Positions 8,609-18,216 of a stretch of 64,000 bases of DNA are shown piece by piece; the first letter of the stretch is position 1; the number at the start of each line of letters is the position of its first letter. The stretch lies in assembly GCA_963797005.1 (NCBI GenBank), contig CAWCOF010000014.1:62001-126000 (forward strand), in the 5' to 3' direction. Position numbers and translations under genes: made by a program. Under the pieces are notes generated by a model that worked only from the letters and a program-made list of their open reading frames with translations, was not told the DNA's origin and did no database searches. Source of the DNA: AWTP1-13 sp963797005. Lineage in GTDB: Bacteria > Pseudomonadota > Alphaproteobacteria > Rhizobiales > Hyphomicrobiaceae.

Positions 8609-9565
8609 ATGCGCATCGGTTTCATCGGGCTCGGCACCATGGGTGCGAGCATGGCGGCCAACCTGCAGAAGGCGGGTTACGAGCTGGTCGTGAACGACAT
8701 CCGGCGCAAGTCGGCGGCGCCCCACATGGCCAAGGGTGCGACCTGGGCCGCCTCGCCGCGCGCCGTGGCCGAGGCAGTGGACGTGGTGCTGACGTCTCTG
8801 CCCGGGCCGCCCGAGGTCGAGGCCGTGGCGCTGGGCGCCGACGGGCTGCTCGCGGGCATGCGCAAGGACGCAGCCTACTTCGACCTGTCGACCAACTCGC
8901 CCACGCTGGTGCGCCGGATCCACGCCGAGTTCGCCAAGACGGGCGCGCACATGCTGGACGCGCCGGTGAGCGGCGGACCGGTCGGCGCCAAGTCGGGCCG
9001 CATGGCGATCTGGGTCGGCGGCGACGAGGCGATCTTCCGCAAGCACAAGCCGGTGCTCGACGCCATGGGCGATCAGGCCCGCTACATCGGCCCGATCGGA
9101 GCGGGCTCGGTGGCGAAGCTCGTCCACAACTGCGCCGGCTATGCCGTGCAGACAGCGCTGGCCGAGGTGTTCGCGCTGGGCGTCAAGGGCGGCGTGGAGC
9201 CGCTGGCGCTGTGGGAGGCAGTGCGCGGCGGCGCCGGCGGCCGCAGGCGCACGTTCGATGGTCTGGCCGACCAGTTCCTGCCGGGCAAGTACGAGCCGGC
9301 CGCCTTCGCCCTGAAGCTCGCGCACAAGGACGTGTCGCTCGCCACCCAGCTTGGCCGCGAGCTGGGCGTGCCGATGCGGCTCGCGAACCTGGCGCTGGCG
9401 GAGATGACGGAAGCGCTCAACCGCGGCTGGGAAGCCAAGGATTCGCGCGTGCCTATGCTGTTGCAGCTCGAACGGTCGGGCGTCGAGATCGCCGTGGAGC
9501 CCGACCGCATCAAGGCCGCCTTCGAGCGCGACCCGCCCTACAAGCCCGACACCAAGAAAACCTGA
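8609..9565 (+). CDS. NAD(P)-dependent beta-hydroxyacid dehydrogenase (3-hydroxyisobutyrate dehydrogenase family)
   Basis: A 318-residue beta-hydroxyacid dehydrogenase. The N-terminal Rossmann motif GFIGLGTMGASMA, the substrate loop DAPVSGGPVGAKSG and the catalytic-lysine segment GSVAKLVHN are in order. Family members oxidise 3-hydroxyisobutyrate, tartronate semialdehyde, or 2-(hydroxymethyl)glutarate. It closes the same-strand organic-acid cluster and has a GGGGAGGAG ribosome binding site. The exact substrate is not determinable here. Confidence 0.92.
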   Translation: MRIGFIGLGTMGASMAANLQKAGYELVVNDIRRKSAAPHMAKGATWAASPRAVAEAVDVVLTSLPGPPEVEAVALGADGLLAGMRKDAAYFDLSTNSPTLVRRIHAEFAKTGAHMLDAPVSGGPVGAKSGRMAIWVGGDEAIFRKHKPVLDAMGDQARYIGPIGAGSVAKLVHNCAGYAVQTALAEVFALGVKGGVEPLALWEAVRGGAGGRRRTFDGLADQFLPGKYEPAAFALKLAHKDVSLATQLGRELGVPMRLANLALAEMTEALNRGWEAKDSRVPMLLQLERSGVEIAVEPDRIKAAFERDPPYKPDTKKT

Positions 9566-9628
9566 CGCGTGACGCTAGATTGAGCGCTCCGCGCAGTCTG
9601 GCTGAACCAGCGAGCCAAGTTCACAACG

Positions 9629-9718
9629 GTCATCCCGGCGCTTGTCGCCGGGATCCAGCCATCAGCGAGCTCCCGAGCAAGCGGAGGGATGGATCCCGGG
9701 CACGAGGCCCGGGATGAC
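9629..9718. repeat. Dispersed palindromic repeat, GTCATCCCGG family, copy 2
   Basis: The copy starts with GTCATCCCGG and ends with CCCGGGATGAC, with internal GGGATCCAGCC and GGATGGATCCCGGG palindromes. It lies between two convergent genes, a position where a transcribed hairpin could act as a bidirectional terminator. Confidence 0.85.
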
Positions 9719-9747
9719 AGTCGGGTTCAATTTGAAGTCGAAGGCGC

Positions 9748-11068
9748 TTACGCGGCCTTCGCCATCGACGCCGTGGCGGCGGCGAGCGCCTGGTCGAGAT
9801 CGGCGATGATGTCGTCGATGTGCTCGATGCCCACCGACAGGCGTACGTAGCCCGGCGTCACGCCGCTGGCGAGCTGAGCTGCCTCGCTCAGCTGCGAGTG
9901 CGTGGTGCTCGCCGGATGGATGGCGAGCGAGCGCGCATCGCCGATGTTGGCCACGTGATAGAAGAGCTTGAGCGCGTCGATGAACCGCGCTCCCGCCTCG
10001 CGGCCCTCGCGCAGCTCGAAGCCGACGAGCCCGCCTTGGCCGCCCTTGAGGTACTTGTCGGTGCGGCGGCGCTGCTCGGCGTCCGCGTGCATGCCGGCGT
10101 AGATGACGCGGGTCACGGCCGGGTGGCGCTGCAGATAGAGCGCGACCTCGGCCGCGTTGCGGCAATGCTCGCGCATCCTGAGCGGCATCGTCTCCAGCCC
10201 CTGGATGAACTGGAAGGCGTTGAACGGGCTCATGCAGCTGCCCATGTCGCGCAGCAGCACGACCCGGGCGCGGATGATGTAGGCGATGGGCCCCATCTCC
10301 TTGACCGCCTCGGTCCACACCGCGCCGTGATAGCTGGGATCGGGCTCGTTCAGCGTGGGGAAGCGCTCAGGGTGGGCGGCCCAGTCGAAGTTGCCCCCGT
10401 CGATGATCATGCCGCCGATGGAGGTGCCGTGGCCGCCGATGTATTTGGTGGTCGAGTGCACGACGATGGCTGCGCCGTGGTCGAGGGGCCGGCAGATGAG
10501 GGGGGAGGCCGTGTTGTCCATGATCAGCGGCACGCCGAGCTCGCGGCCGATGGCCGCCACCTCGCCGATGGGGAAGACGGCGAGCTTCGGGTTGGGCAGC
10601 GTCTCGGCGTAGTAGGCGCGCGTGCGATCGTCCGTCGCCCGGCGGAAGGCCTCCGGGTCCGTCGGATCGACGAAGCGCACGGTGATGCCCATCGAGGGCA
10701 GGGTGTTGGCGAACAGGTTCCAGGTGCCGCCGTAGAGGTCGGTGGAGCTCACCACGTTGTCGCCGGGCCGGCACAGGTTCTGGATCGCCATCGCCGAGGC
10801 CGCTTGGCCCGGAGCTGACGGCCAGCGCCGCAGCACCACCCTCGAGCGCGGCCATCTTCTGCTCCAGCGCATCGCAGGTGGGGTTCATGACGCGCGAGTA
10901 GATGTTGCCCATTTCCTTCAGCGCGAACAGGTTGGCCGCGTGCTCGGTGCTGCGGAACTCGTAGGATGCGGTCTGGAAGATCGGCACCACCACGGCGCCG
11001 GTGGCGGAGTCGTTGCGCGGGCCGGCATGCAGGGCCAGGGTCTCGGGGTTCTTGCTCTCGATGATCAT
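9748..11068 (-). pseudogene. O-acetylhomoserine sulfhydrylase-type PLP enzyme, one frameshift
   Basis: A Cys/Met-metabolism PLP enzyme of the MetY/MetZ type, which makes homocysteine from activated homoserine and sulfide. The N-terminal part (ETLALHAG, NIYSRVMNPT) and the rest (PLP-lysine segment VVHSTTKYIGGHG, C-terminal RLSVGIEHIDDI) are strongly conserved but lie in two frames. Removing one G in the TCCGGGCCAAG context near 10813 joins AVSSG to QAASAMAIQ, the expected family sequence, giving about 440 residues. The start is the ATG at 11068 with a GGAGAGAG site. The gene is otherwise intact, so an assembly insertion is the likely cause. Confidence 0.9.
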
Positions 11069-11237
11069 CTTCTCTCTCCGGTTGCTTGGTTGTTTGCCAG
11101 GCGACCAAATGCAGAAAGACCGTGGGAGCGAGCGTGTGAGCGGGCGTTGGAACGGGCCGGGCCGGGCAACACGATTTTTTGAGATGATGTGTGAACGATC
11201 GTGAGGACGCGCTGCGGCCCGCAGATCACGTGTAGAT

Positions 11238-11342
11238 GTAGGTTGGGTCGAGCGTCAGCGCTGACCCAACACCCATTCCGATCCCATTGTGTTGGGTCTT
11301 CGCTTCGCTCGACCCAACCTACGAGAATTCTACGAGAATTCT
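11238..11342. repeat. Inverted repeat (TAGGTTGGGTCGAGC family) with short direct repeats
   Basis: GTAGGTTGGGTCGAGC at 11238 is matched by its inverse GCTCGACCCAACCTAC at 11307-11322, with internal GACCCAACAC/GTGTTGGGTC pairing. Two direct copies of ACGAGAATTCT follow at 11321-11342, the second touching the stop codon of the stress-protein gene. It fills most of the gap between that gene and the metY-like gene. Confidence 0.85.
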
Positions 11343-11775
11343 ATCGGCAGATCAGCACCGGCATGGTGCTCATCGTCAGCACGCGCGTTGCCTGGCTGCC
11401 GAGGAGCACACGGGCGAGCCCGCGCCGGCCGTGCGAGGACATGACGATGAGGTCGCAGCCCTTGGCCTTGGCCGTCTCGATGATACCTTCGGCGGGGAAG
11501 TCGTTGACGTGCACCGTCTCGCAGGCGACGCCCTGCTTCTTGGCGGCCTCGCTGATCGCGCCCAGGATGCGCGCCGCCTCCTCGGCCGCCCCTTTCTCGT
11601 ACTCATCGACCGGGAAGGCGAGCGCCGCCTCGCCCGTCGCCAGCGCCACCCAGGGCTCGGTGGCATTCACGGCGGTGACCTTGGCTTTGAGCAGGCGGGC
11701 AAGTTCGAGGCCGGCATCGACGGCCTTCGCCGCCAGCTCGGAGCCGTCGGTTGCGATCAGGATGTGCTTGTACAT
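11341..11775 (-). CDS. Universal stress protein (UspA family)
   Basis: A 144-residue Usp-domain protein, usually a cytoplasmic nucleotide-binding dimer induced by growth arrest. It opens with YKHILIATDGSE and ends with the family ATP-loop DLIVMSSHGRRGLARVLLGS. The ATG at 11775 with GGAAGG upstream is preferred to a start 27 codons earlier because the family begins right at this point. It is a single gene; regulation cannot be seen. Confidence 0.93.
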   Translation of the reverse strand: MYKHILIATDGSELAAKAVDAGLELARLLKAKVTAVNATEPWVALATGEAALAFPVDEYEKGAAEEAARILGAISEAAKKQGVACETVHVNDFPAEGIIETAKAKGCDLIVMSSHGRRGLARVLLGSQATRVLTMSTMPVLICR

Positions 11776-12048
11776 GGGGCCTTCCATTGCAATGTGCGCA
11801 TCATCGGTGCGGGTATCTAGGCCGGTGCCTCGGTCGCCCGCGTTGACGTATATCAAACGGGCTCGCCGCGCCTCCTTCCAACCCAGTATGAGCCTTTGGG
11901 TCAGTCTTGTCCGCCGCCAAAGCCGCTGGCGATCCCGGCGATCCTAGCGGCCTCCCGGCGACGAAGCGCCAGGCACGCCTGTGTGCGCTTGACATGGTCC
12001 TGCTTGGGTGCGCTGTAGCCGCCGGGGCGGCACGCGGAGGCAAGCGCC

Positions 12049-12750
12049 ATGGTATTTCCCCTGTACGACGACAATCCGTTCAAGCGGGCGCGTGTGCCCT
12101 ACGTGACCTGGGGGCTGCTCGCGCTCAATGTCGTCGTGTTCCTCTACCAGCTGCGCACGCCGGAGCCGGAGACGATTGCGTTCCTTGCCTCCTTCGGTGC
12201 CACGCCCGCTGCCGTCCTGCACAACGTGCCCGCGGCCGGGCAGCTGCCGCCGGAGCTGACGCTGGTCACCTACATGTTCCTGCACGGCGGCTGGGAGCAC
12301 ATCATCGGCAACATGGTCTATCTGTGGGTGTTCGGCGACGATATCGAGGACGCGCTGGGGCCGGTGCGGTTCATCATCTTCTATCTGGCGGTCGGGATTG
12401 CCTCCGCCGTCGGCTTTGCCGCGCTCAACCCGCAGTCGACGACGCCGCTGGTGGGCGCATCGGGCTCCATCTCGGGGATTCTGGCGGCTTATCTGCTGCT
12501 GCGCCCCTGTGCCAAGGTGTCGGTCTTCTTCTTTCGCATGATCGTTCGCCTGCGCGCCTACTGGGTGATCGGCGGCTGGATCGCGCTGCAGCTCTTCTAC
12601 ATCGCCAGCAACGCCAGCGACGGCGTCGCCTATTCCGCGCACGGCGCCGGCTTGCTGGCGGGCGGGCTGCTGTTCCTCGTCATGCGGCCGGCCGGGGTGC
12701 CGCTGCTGCAGTGCATCGAGCAGCCGGGCGAGAGCGCCTCCACGTCCTGA
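12049..12750 (+). CDS. Rhomboid family intramembrane serine protease
   Basis: A 233-residue polytopic membrane protein with rhomboid motifs: HGGWEHIIGNM (oxyanion-side histidine and asparagine), the serine motif GASGSISG, and a late HGAGLLAGG histidine that completes the Ser-His dyad. Six hydrophobic segments are evident. It should cleave transmembrane substrates in the inner membrane. The ATG at 12049 is preceded by GGAGG. The acetyltransferase gene lies 56 bases downstream on the same strand. Confidence 0.93.
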   Translation: MVFPLYDDNPFKRARVPYVTWGLLALNVVVFLYQLRTPEPETIAFLASFGATPAAVLHNVPAAGQLPPELTLVTYMFLHGGWEHIIGNMVYLWVFGDDIEDALGPVRFIIFYLAVGIASAVGFAALNPQSTTPLVGASGSISGILAAYLLLRPCAKVSVFFFRMIVRLRAYWVIGGWIALQLFYIASNASDGVAYSAHGAGLLAGGLLFLVMRPAGVPLLQCIEQPGESASTS

Positions 12751-12806
12751 GCCGGGCGCCCACATAGCGGCAGCTGCGGCGGCGTTGCACAACACGGGCT
12801 GCTCGA

Positions 12807-13334
12807 ATGAAGACGGTGCTGATCCTGCGGCAGGCGAGGCTGCGGCCGACCAGCAGCGGCGACCTCGATCGCATCTGTCACCTGCTGCACGATGCCGAGG
12901 TACGCCGCTACCTCTGCGACGACACCATTCTGCCGCGGGCCACCGTTGCCGGCATGCTCGAGCGCAGCGACCGGCTCGATGCGCGCGGTCTGGGCTCATG
13001 GGCCATCGAGGCCGAGGGCGATCAGCTGATCGGCATGGCCGCGTTGCAGCCCGTCTCGGCGGCAGCTGCCGTCGCCCCGACCATGGTCGACGGCATCGAG
13101 GTGTTCATCGCGCTCCATCCAGGCGCATGGGGCCGGGGCGTCGCCGGCGATGTGCTCGCCGAGCTCGTCCGCTACGCACGGGAGACCTGCGGTCTCTCTC
13201 GCCTGGTTGCCGCTGTCGACCGGCCCAACGGGCGCTCGCGCCGGCTGATGCAGCGCTGCGGGTTCAGGACCATGGGAGCCGCCCCCGGACCGGCACATGA
13301 GCTGGTGCTGTATGAGCTGGATTTGGTGCCGTGA
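12807..13334 (+). CDS. GNAT family N-acetyltransferase
   Basis: A 175-residue GNAT-fold protein of the RimJ/RimL-like kind: the N-terminal LRQARLRPTSSGDLDRICHLL segment, the acetyl-CoA loop region around HPGAWGRGVAGDVLAEL, and the NGRSRRLMQRCGF segment near the end. The acceptor substrate is unknown. Confidence 0.85.
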   Translation: MKTVLILRQARLRPTSSGDLDRICHLLHDAEVRRYLCDDTILPRATVAGMLERSDRLDARGLGSWAIEAEGDQLIGMAALQPVSAAAAVAPTMVDGIEVFIALHPGAWGRGVAGDVLAELVRYARETCGLSRLVAAVDRPNGRSRRLMQRCGFRTMGAAPGPAHELVLYELDLVP

Positions 13335-13367
13335 CGCCTGCGCCGCACGTCGCCGACGCGTGCGCTT

Positions 13368-13859
13368 CTACTTCTTGCCGGCCTTGCCGTCCGTGCCGAA
13401 CAGCTGATGCACCACCCGGTCGCCGGGCTTCAGGCCCAGCCGTTGGGCGGCGCCGCCGGCCAGCTCGAGGCAGGCGACCACGGCCCCGCGCGAGGGGATG
13501 ATGGCCTCCGACAAGGGCTGGGTGCGCACCTCGATGCGGTGCACGGTGCCGTCGGCGCGGATGAACACCATGTCGAGCGGAATGTAGGTATTCCGCATCC
13601 ACATGGTGACCTCTTGGGCATGCTCGTAGAGAAACAGCATGCCGGCGTTGTCGTCGAGCTTGGAGCGGAACATCAGCCCTTGCGCCATTTCCGCCGGCGT
13701 CTCGGTGATCTCCACGTTGATTGTGTGCTCGCCCTTGGCCGTGACGAGCTTCAGGGTATCGCGCCGCATGGCTGAGGCTGGGCTAAGGAGGCCCGCGAGC
13801 AGTGCGAGCACACCAAGAAACAGGGCCGCCCGACGGGCGGCCCGACCGACATTGCCCAT
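13368..13859 (-). CDS. DUF192 family secreted protein
   Basis: A 163-residue protein with a cleavable signal peptide (ARRAALFLGVLALLAGLLSPASA) and a DUF192 domain recognised by EITETPAEMAQGLMFR, MLFLYEHAQEVTMWMRNTYIPLDMVFI and LELAGGAAQRLGLKPGDRV. The ATG at 13859 is chosen because it places the signal peptide at the N-terminus; the frame opens earlier inside the upstream gene. It begins 10 bases after the double cold-shock gene on the same strand, an arrangement common in rhizobial genomes. Function unknown. Confidence 0.92.
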   Translation of the reverse strand: MGNVGRAARRAALFLGVLALLAGLLSPASAMRRDTLKLVTAKGEHTINVEITETPAEMAQGLMFRSKLDDNAGMLFLYEHAQEVTMWMRNTYIPLDMVFIRADGTVHRIEVRTQPLSEAIIPSRGAVVACLELAGGAAQRLGLKPGDRVVHQLFGTDGKAGKK

Positions 13860-13869
13860 TGGGGCACGA

Positions 13870-14469
13870 TCAGTGTTTCGGCGGCAAGCCTGGCGGAGGG
13901 CCATCGGGGCGCATCTCGGCTGCCATGCAGCCTTTCGGACCCATGCCCCAGCGGACGTGCACGACCTGATCCGGGCGCAACTCCGTGAAGCCGAAGCGGC
14001 GCAACGTCTCCATGTGCACGAAGATATCGGCAGTGCCTTCGCCACGGGTGAGGAATCCAAAGCCACGTACCCTATTGAACCACTTCACCCTGGTTCGCTC
14101 CCAATCACTTTCAGGCACCACCTGGACGTGGGTGCGCTGTGGCAGCTGGGAAGGGTGGATCGCGGTGCTCTCGTCCATGCTGAGCACCCGAAAGGCTTGC
14201 AACCCCCTGGGCCGCTTGAGCACCTGGCAATGCACCCGGGCTCCCTCGTAGGCGGTCTGAAAGCCGCCCGCCCTGAGGCAGGTGACGTGCAAGAGCACGT
14301 CGGCGAGGCCGTTATCCGGCACTATGAAGCCATAACCTTTTGAAACATCGAACCATTTAATAGCGCCGGCAATCTCGAAGACCTCTACGCCAGGCTCTGC
14401 AGTCGTAAACTGACCATCCTGCTCCAAATGACTTTCGTGACTTGGAGAGAACTTGTCCTTCTCCTCCAT
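13870..14469 (-). CDS. Cold-shock protein with two CSD domains
   Basis: A 199-residue protein with two cold-shock domains joined by a linker. The first shows GAIKWFDVSKGYGFIVPD and ADVLLHVT; the second shows VKWFNRVRGFGFLTRGEG and ADIFVHMETL. These are RNP1/RNP2-like RNA-binding motifs, so a single-stranded nucleic acid chaperone role is expected. Double-CSD proteins of this length are typical of alphaproteobacteria. The ATG follows a run of six G. The DUF192 gene follows in the same operon. Confidence 0.93.
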   Translation of the reverse strand: MEEKDKFSPSHESHLEQDGQFTTAEPGVEVFEIAGAIKWFDVSKGYGFIVPDNGLADVLLHVTCLRAGGFQTAYEGARVHCQVLKRPRGLQAFRVLSMDESTAIHPSQLPQRTHVQVVPESDWERTRVKWFNRVRGFGFLTRGEGTADIFVHMETLRRFGFTELRPDQVVHVRWGMGPKGCMAAEMRPDGPPPGLPPKH

Positions 14470-15017
14470 TACTAACCCCCCGCGTTACGTTAGGACCACT
14501 CTGCTCCGGTATTTGTGAGTCCCGATTGCCCTCTCGAGTTCCCTGCTGCACCGGATAGCAGCATGAAAGCCTATAACTAACTGAACCCCCGTGAGCCAGT
14601 AGATTTTGGCCTCACTGGTCCGCAAAACGACCGCCGCTCCTCACAAACGGAACCAACATACTGCCGCCAAGGTTCTGATAACTCTGCGGGTTCCGGCCCG
14701 ATCGCAAAATTACACATGCTGCTATTGTGGTTGTGGACTACGATGACATGCGCTTGCCTGGTGATAAACTTGAAGAACAGTGGAAAACAACTTGCCACCA
14801 CCGGACGAATTCCAACTTGTCTTCGCGATTCGCCCGCTTACTTTGCCCTCAAACATGACGAAAATGCGAACGAGATGTGTCATTTGCAGGGCGTCTGAGG
14901 GCTCCACCATATCGGGTGGCGAGGCGGACCGAGGCGGCCAGGGCCCTTGCACTGCCATCCCTGGGGACGCAAGGTGCGCCCCTGATCGGGTAGGCTTTGG
15001 GTGATTGGGAGGCCGCA
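14470..15017. other. Intergenic stretch, no recognisable gene
   Basis: About 550 bases with clearly lower GC than the flanks. It holds only short open frames (60-75 codons on both strands) with no family resemblance. It presumably contains the promoter and untranslated leader of the cold-shock gene. Confidence 0.6.
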
Positions 15018-15464
15018 GTGGCAATGCGTTATCTGCATACGATGGTGCGTGTCAGCAACATCGAGGAGAGCCTGGACTTCTACTGCCGGAAGCTGGGCAT
15101 GGAGGAGGTCCGTCGGGTCGAGAACGACCAGGGCCGATTCACCCTCATTTTCCTGGCCGCCGCGGAGGACAAGGGCCGTGCCGCCGCCGAGCGGGCGCCG
15201 CTCGTGGAACTCACCTACAACTGGGATCCCGAGACGTATGGCGAGGGTCGCAACTTCGGGCACCTGGCCTACGAGGTGGACGACATCTATGCCACCTGCG
15301 ACCGCCTGATGAAGGCCGGCGTCACCATCAACCGGCCGCCGCGCGACGGGCGCATGGCGTTCATTCGCTCGCCCGACAACGTGTCGATCGAGCTTCTGCA
15401 GAAGGGCACCTCGCAGCCCAAGCAGGAGCCATGGGCCTCCATGCCCAACACCGGCAAATGGTAG
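15018..15464 (+). CDS. gloA: Lactoylglutathione lyase (glyoxalase I)
   Basis: A glyoxalase I of about 148 residues that isomerises the methylglyoxal-glutathione adduct. Metal-ligand positions are visible: His in YLHTMVRV, Glu in VELTYNW, His in FGHLAYEVDD and Glu in VSIELLQ. A GTG at 15018 stands 5 bases after GGAGG; the ATG two codons later is an alternative. The gene is monocistronic in appearance. Confidence 0.94.
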   Translation: MAMRYLHTMVRVSNIEESLDFYCRKLGMEEVRRVENDQGRFTLIFLAAAEDKGRAAAERAPLVELTYNWDPETYGEGRNFGHLAYEVDDIYATCDRLMKAGVTINRPPRDGRMAFIRSPDNVSIELLQKGTSQPKQEPWASMPNTGKW

Positions 15465-15726
15465 GCGACGGGGCCGGCGCGCGGGTGCCGACGAATTGCT
15501 TAAAAGTCTGACCCGTCCGGCCCGGTTTTCTTAAAAGCTGCACGCTAGGGATGCGCCCGAGAACGGGGCGTTGCGCGCAAGTCGTGCCGGCGCCTGGGGG
15601 CGTACCACCGGCCGAAGATGTTGCAGCGAGCCTCGACCCTGTCTGTCGTGATGTGCAGCTTTGCTGTTTCCTGTGCCTTCCCCGAGGGGCGGGCCGTGAC
15701 CCCGGGCGCGGACTTAACGTACGGGT

Positions 15727-18207
15727 GTGGCGATGCTTGAACGGCTCGGCCTCCCCCGCCCGCAGATCGCAACCAAGCTCTACGGCACCGTCGCCTTGAT
15801 GCTGGTGGTGGTCTATGTGCTCGCCGGCGTCACCATCCACTTTGCCAGCCGGACCGAGGAAGCTGCAGTCTGGACCCAGGAGCAGGACCTAGCAGCCGTG
15901 CTGGCCTCGAGCCGGCTCGAAGAGACCCTCGATCGGTTGCGCCGGCTGGTGTCGGCCCGGCTGGTGTTGGCGTTGCCGCAGGCGCGCACGGGCGACCCGG
16001 CTCAATGGGAGACCGGCAGCTATCGCGAGCTCAGCCAGGGTGCGGCGAGCCATTTGAAGGCGATGGGATACGGGCCGGAGCACCCCCTGTCGGTGAAGCT
16101 TGCACACCTTGAGCGGGACGGGGCCTTGGCGCTCGCGCTCGCGGACGATCCACGCACGACCGGCGCCGCCGAGGCCGCAACCCGCTATGCCGAGGCGGCC
16201 GCGGCCCTGAAGGCCGACATCGTCACCGAGCGCCAGAACAAGACGCGCTCCGCCGCCGACGCCCTGGGCGAGCTCGCAAGCGATTCGCGCGCGCTGATCA
16301 CCCGGGTGTCCGCCGCCGCCGCGATCACGGGGCTGCTGATCGGCCCGATCGGCGTCATCCTGCTGGGCCGCATTCTGTTCCGTCTGCAGGGGGTGGGCAC
16401 CGCACTCGTGCGCCTTGCCCGCAACGACACCTCCGTCGACATCCCGAGCCTCTCCGACCACGACGAGGTCGGCCGGCTGGCCCGGTCGGTGGCGGTCTTC
16501 AAGACGAAGTCGATCGAGCTGCTGCAGAAGAAGAGCGAGGCGGAGCGGCTCAACCTCCAGCTCGACGCGGCGATCAACAATATGCCGCTGGGCTTGGCCA
16601 TGTACGACGGCCAGGGACGCCTGCTGGTCTGCAACAAGACCTACGCGCACATGTACGACCTCTCCCACGAGCTCGCCCGCCCCGGCACGCCCTATTGCGC
16701 ACTTTGGGAGCATCGCACCAAGCGGGGCGCGCGGCACACGCAGGCCGGCGTGTCCCTGGGCAACACGCCCAACCTCGATCCTTCCGCCTCGATGCTGATC
16801 GAGTTCGGCAGCGAGCGCATCATCTCGGTCGCCCGCCAGCCCCTCAGGGGCGGCGGCTGGGTCTCGCTGCACGAGGACATCACGGAGCGCTGCCACCAGG
16901 AGCGGGAGATCGTGCACCTTGCCAGGCACGATCCGCTCACCAGCCTCGCCAACCGCGCCTTCTTCCGCGATCGGCTGCAACAGGCCTTGCACCGGCTGGT
17001 GCGCGGCCAGGGCTTTGCCGTGCTCTGCCTCGATCTCGATCGCTTCAAGATCGTCAACGACACGCTCGGCCACCCGGTCGGCGACGCCCTGCTGCGGCTG
17101 GTGAGCGAGCGCCTGATCGGCTGCGTGCGCCAGGACGACCTGGTCGCGCGGCTGGGTGGCGACGAGTTCGCCATCATCCAGGCCAGCGTGCGCGACGCCG
17201 AACAGACCGAGATGCTCGCTGCCCGCCTCGTCGAGACCATCAGCAAGCCCTACGACATCGACGGGCAGCGCATCGACATCTCCACCAGTATCGGCATGAC
17301 GCTGGCGCCGCGTGACGGCTCGGATGCCGATCAGCTGATGAAGAACGCGGACCTGGCGCTCTACCGCACCAAGTCCGAAGGCCGGCGCGGCTATTCGTTC
17401 TTCAAGCCCGAGATGAACGACAAGATCCAGGTGCGCCGGACCTTCGAGACGGACCTGCGCATGGCGCTCGAGAAGGAGGAGCTCGACCTCTTCTATCAGC
17501 CCATGGTCCGCCTGGAGACGCAAAAGGTGTCGGGACTCGAGGCGCTGGTGCGCTGGACGCACCCCGTGCGCGGGAGCGTGCCGGCCCCCGAGATCATCGA
17601 CGTTGCCGAGGAGATCGGCCTGATCGCGGAACTCGGCGCGTGGGCGCTGCGCCGCGCCTGTGCCCAGGCCGTGCGCTGGCCGGCGCCGGTCAGGGTGGCG
17701 ATCAACCTGTCGCCCCTGCAGATCAGGCAGAACCTGATCGAGGTGGTGCTGCAGGCGCTGGCCGACTCCGGTCTTGCGCCCGAGCGCCTGGAGCTCGAGA
17801 TCACCGAGAGCGTGCTGCTGCACGACAGCCACAACACCATCGCCGTGCTGCACCAGTTGCGCCAGCTCGGCGTGCGCATCGCCATGGACGATTTCGGCAC
17901 CGGCTATGGCTCGCTCAGCTATCTGCGCAGCTTCCCCTTCGACAAGATCAAGATCGACTGCTCGTTCGTCTCCGACATCGAGCGCAGCGAGGAGGCGTAC
18001 GCGATCTCCGAGGCCATCGTCGGCCTCGGGCGCAGCTTCGGCATGGAGACGGTGGCGGAGGGCGTCGAGGGCTTCGAGCAGCTGCGGGTGGTGCGCAACA
18101 TCGGCTGCACGGAGGCGCAGGGCTTCTACATCAGCCCCGCCGTTCGCGCCGCGGACGTCCCGCCCCTGCTCGAGGAAACCTTCGGCCAGTCCCTCAACGC
18201 CGCCTGA
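15727..18207 (+). CDS. Membrane-anchored HAMP-PAS-GGDEF-EAL protein
   Basis: An 826-residue cyclic-di-GMP enzyme. A first transmembrane helix at about residues 17-40, a periplasmic sensor region, a second helix near 192-220, then HAMP, PAS (around 275-390), GGDEF with intact RLGGDEFAI near 477, and EAL with EAL near 605 and MDDFGTGYGSLSYL near 720. It is a full-length paralogue of the gene at the left edge, so that gene probably also begins with two membrane helices. The start may be the GTG at 15727 or the ATG at 15733. Confidence 0.94.
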   Translation: MAMLERLGLPRPQIATKLYGTVALMLVVVYVLAGVTIHFASRTEEAAVWTQEQDLAAVLASSRLEETLDRLRRLVSARLVLALPQARTGDPAQWETGSYRELSQGAASHLKAMGYGPEHPLSVKLAHLERDGALALALADDPRTTGAAEAATRYAEAAAALKADIVTERQNKTRSAADALGELASDSRALITRVSAAAAITGLLIGPIGVILLGRILFRLQGVGTALVRLARNDTSVDIPSLSDHDEVGRLARSVAVFKTKSIELLQKKSEAERLNLQLDAAINNMPLGLAMYDGQGRLLVCNKTYAHMYDLSHELARPGTPYCALWEHRTKRGARHTQAGVSLGNTPNLDPSASMLIEFGSERIISVARQPLRGGGWVSLHEDITERCHQEREIVHLARHDPLTSLANRAFFRDRLQQALHRLVRGQGFAVLCLDLDRFKIVNDTLGHPVGDALLRLVSERLIGCVRQDDLVARLGGDEFAIIQASVRDAEQTEMLAARLVETISKPYDIDGQRIDISTSIGMTLAPRDGSDADQLMKNADLALYRTKSEGRRGYSFFKPEMNDKIQVRRTFETDLRMALEKEELDLFYQPMVRLETQKVSGLEALVRWTHPVRGSVPAPEIIDVAEEIGLIAELGAWALRRACAQAVRWPAPVRVAINLSPLQIRQNLIEVVLQALADSGLAPERLELEITESVLLHDSHNTIAVLHQLRQLGVRIAMDDFGTGYGSLSYLRSFPFDKIKIDCSFVSDIERSEEAYAISEAIVGLGRSFGMETVAEGVEGFEQLRVVRNIGCTEAQGFYISPAVRAADVPPLLEETFGQSLNAA

Positions 18208-18216
18208 GCGCCAGCG

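Noticed and set aside
11069..11230. SAM-type riboswitch before the metY-like gene
   Set aside because: A metY leader is a usual site, but I could not fit the conserved core or pseudoknot of SAM-II to the sequence.
14577..15004. Small frames in the gap before gloA
   Set aside because: Frames of 60-75 codons overlap on both strands, with no ribosome binding site support or family resemblance.
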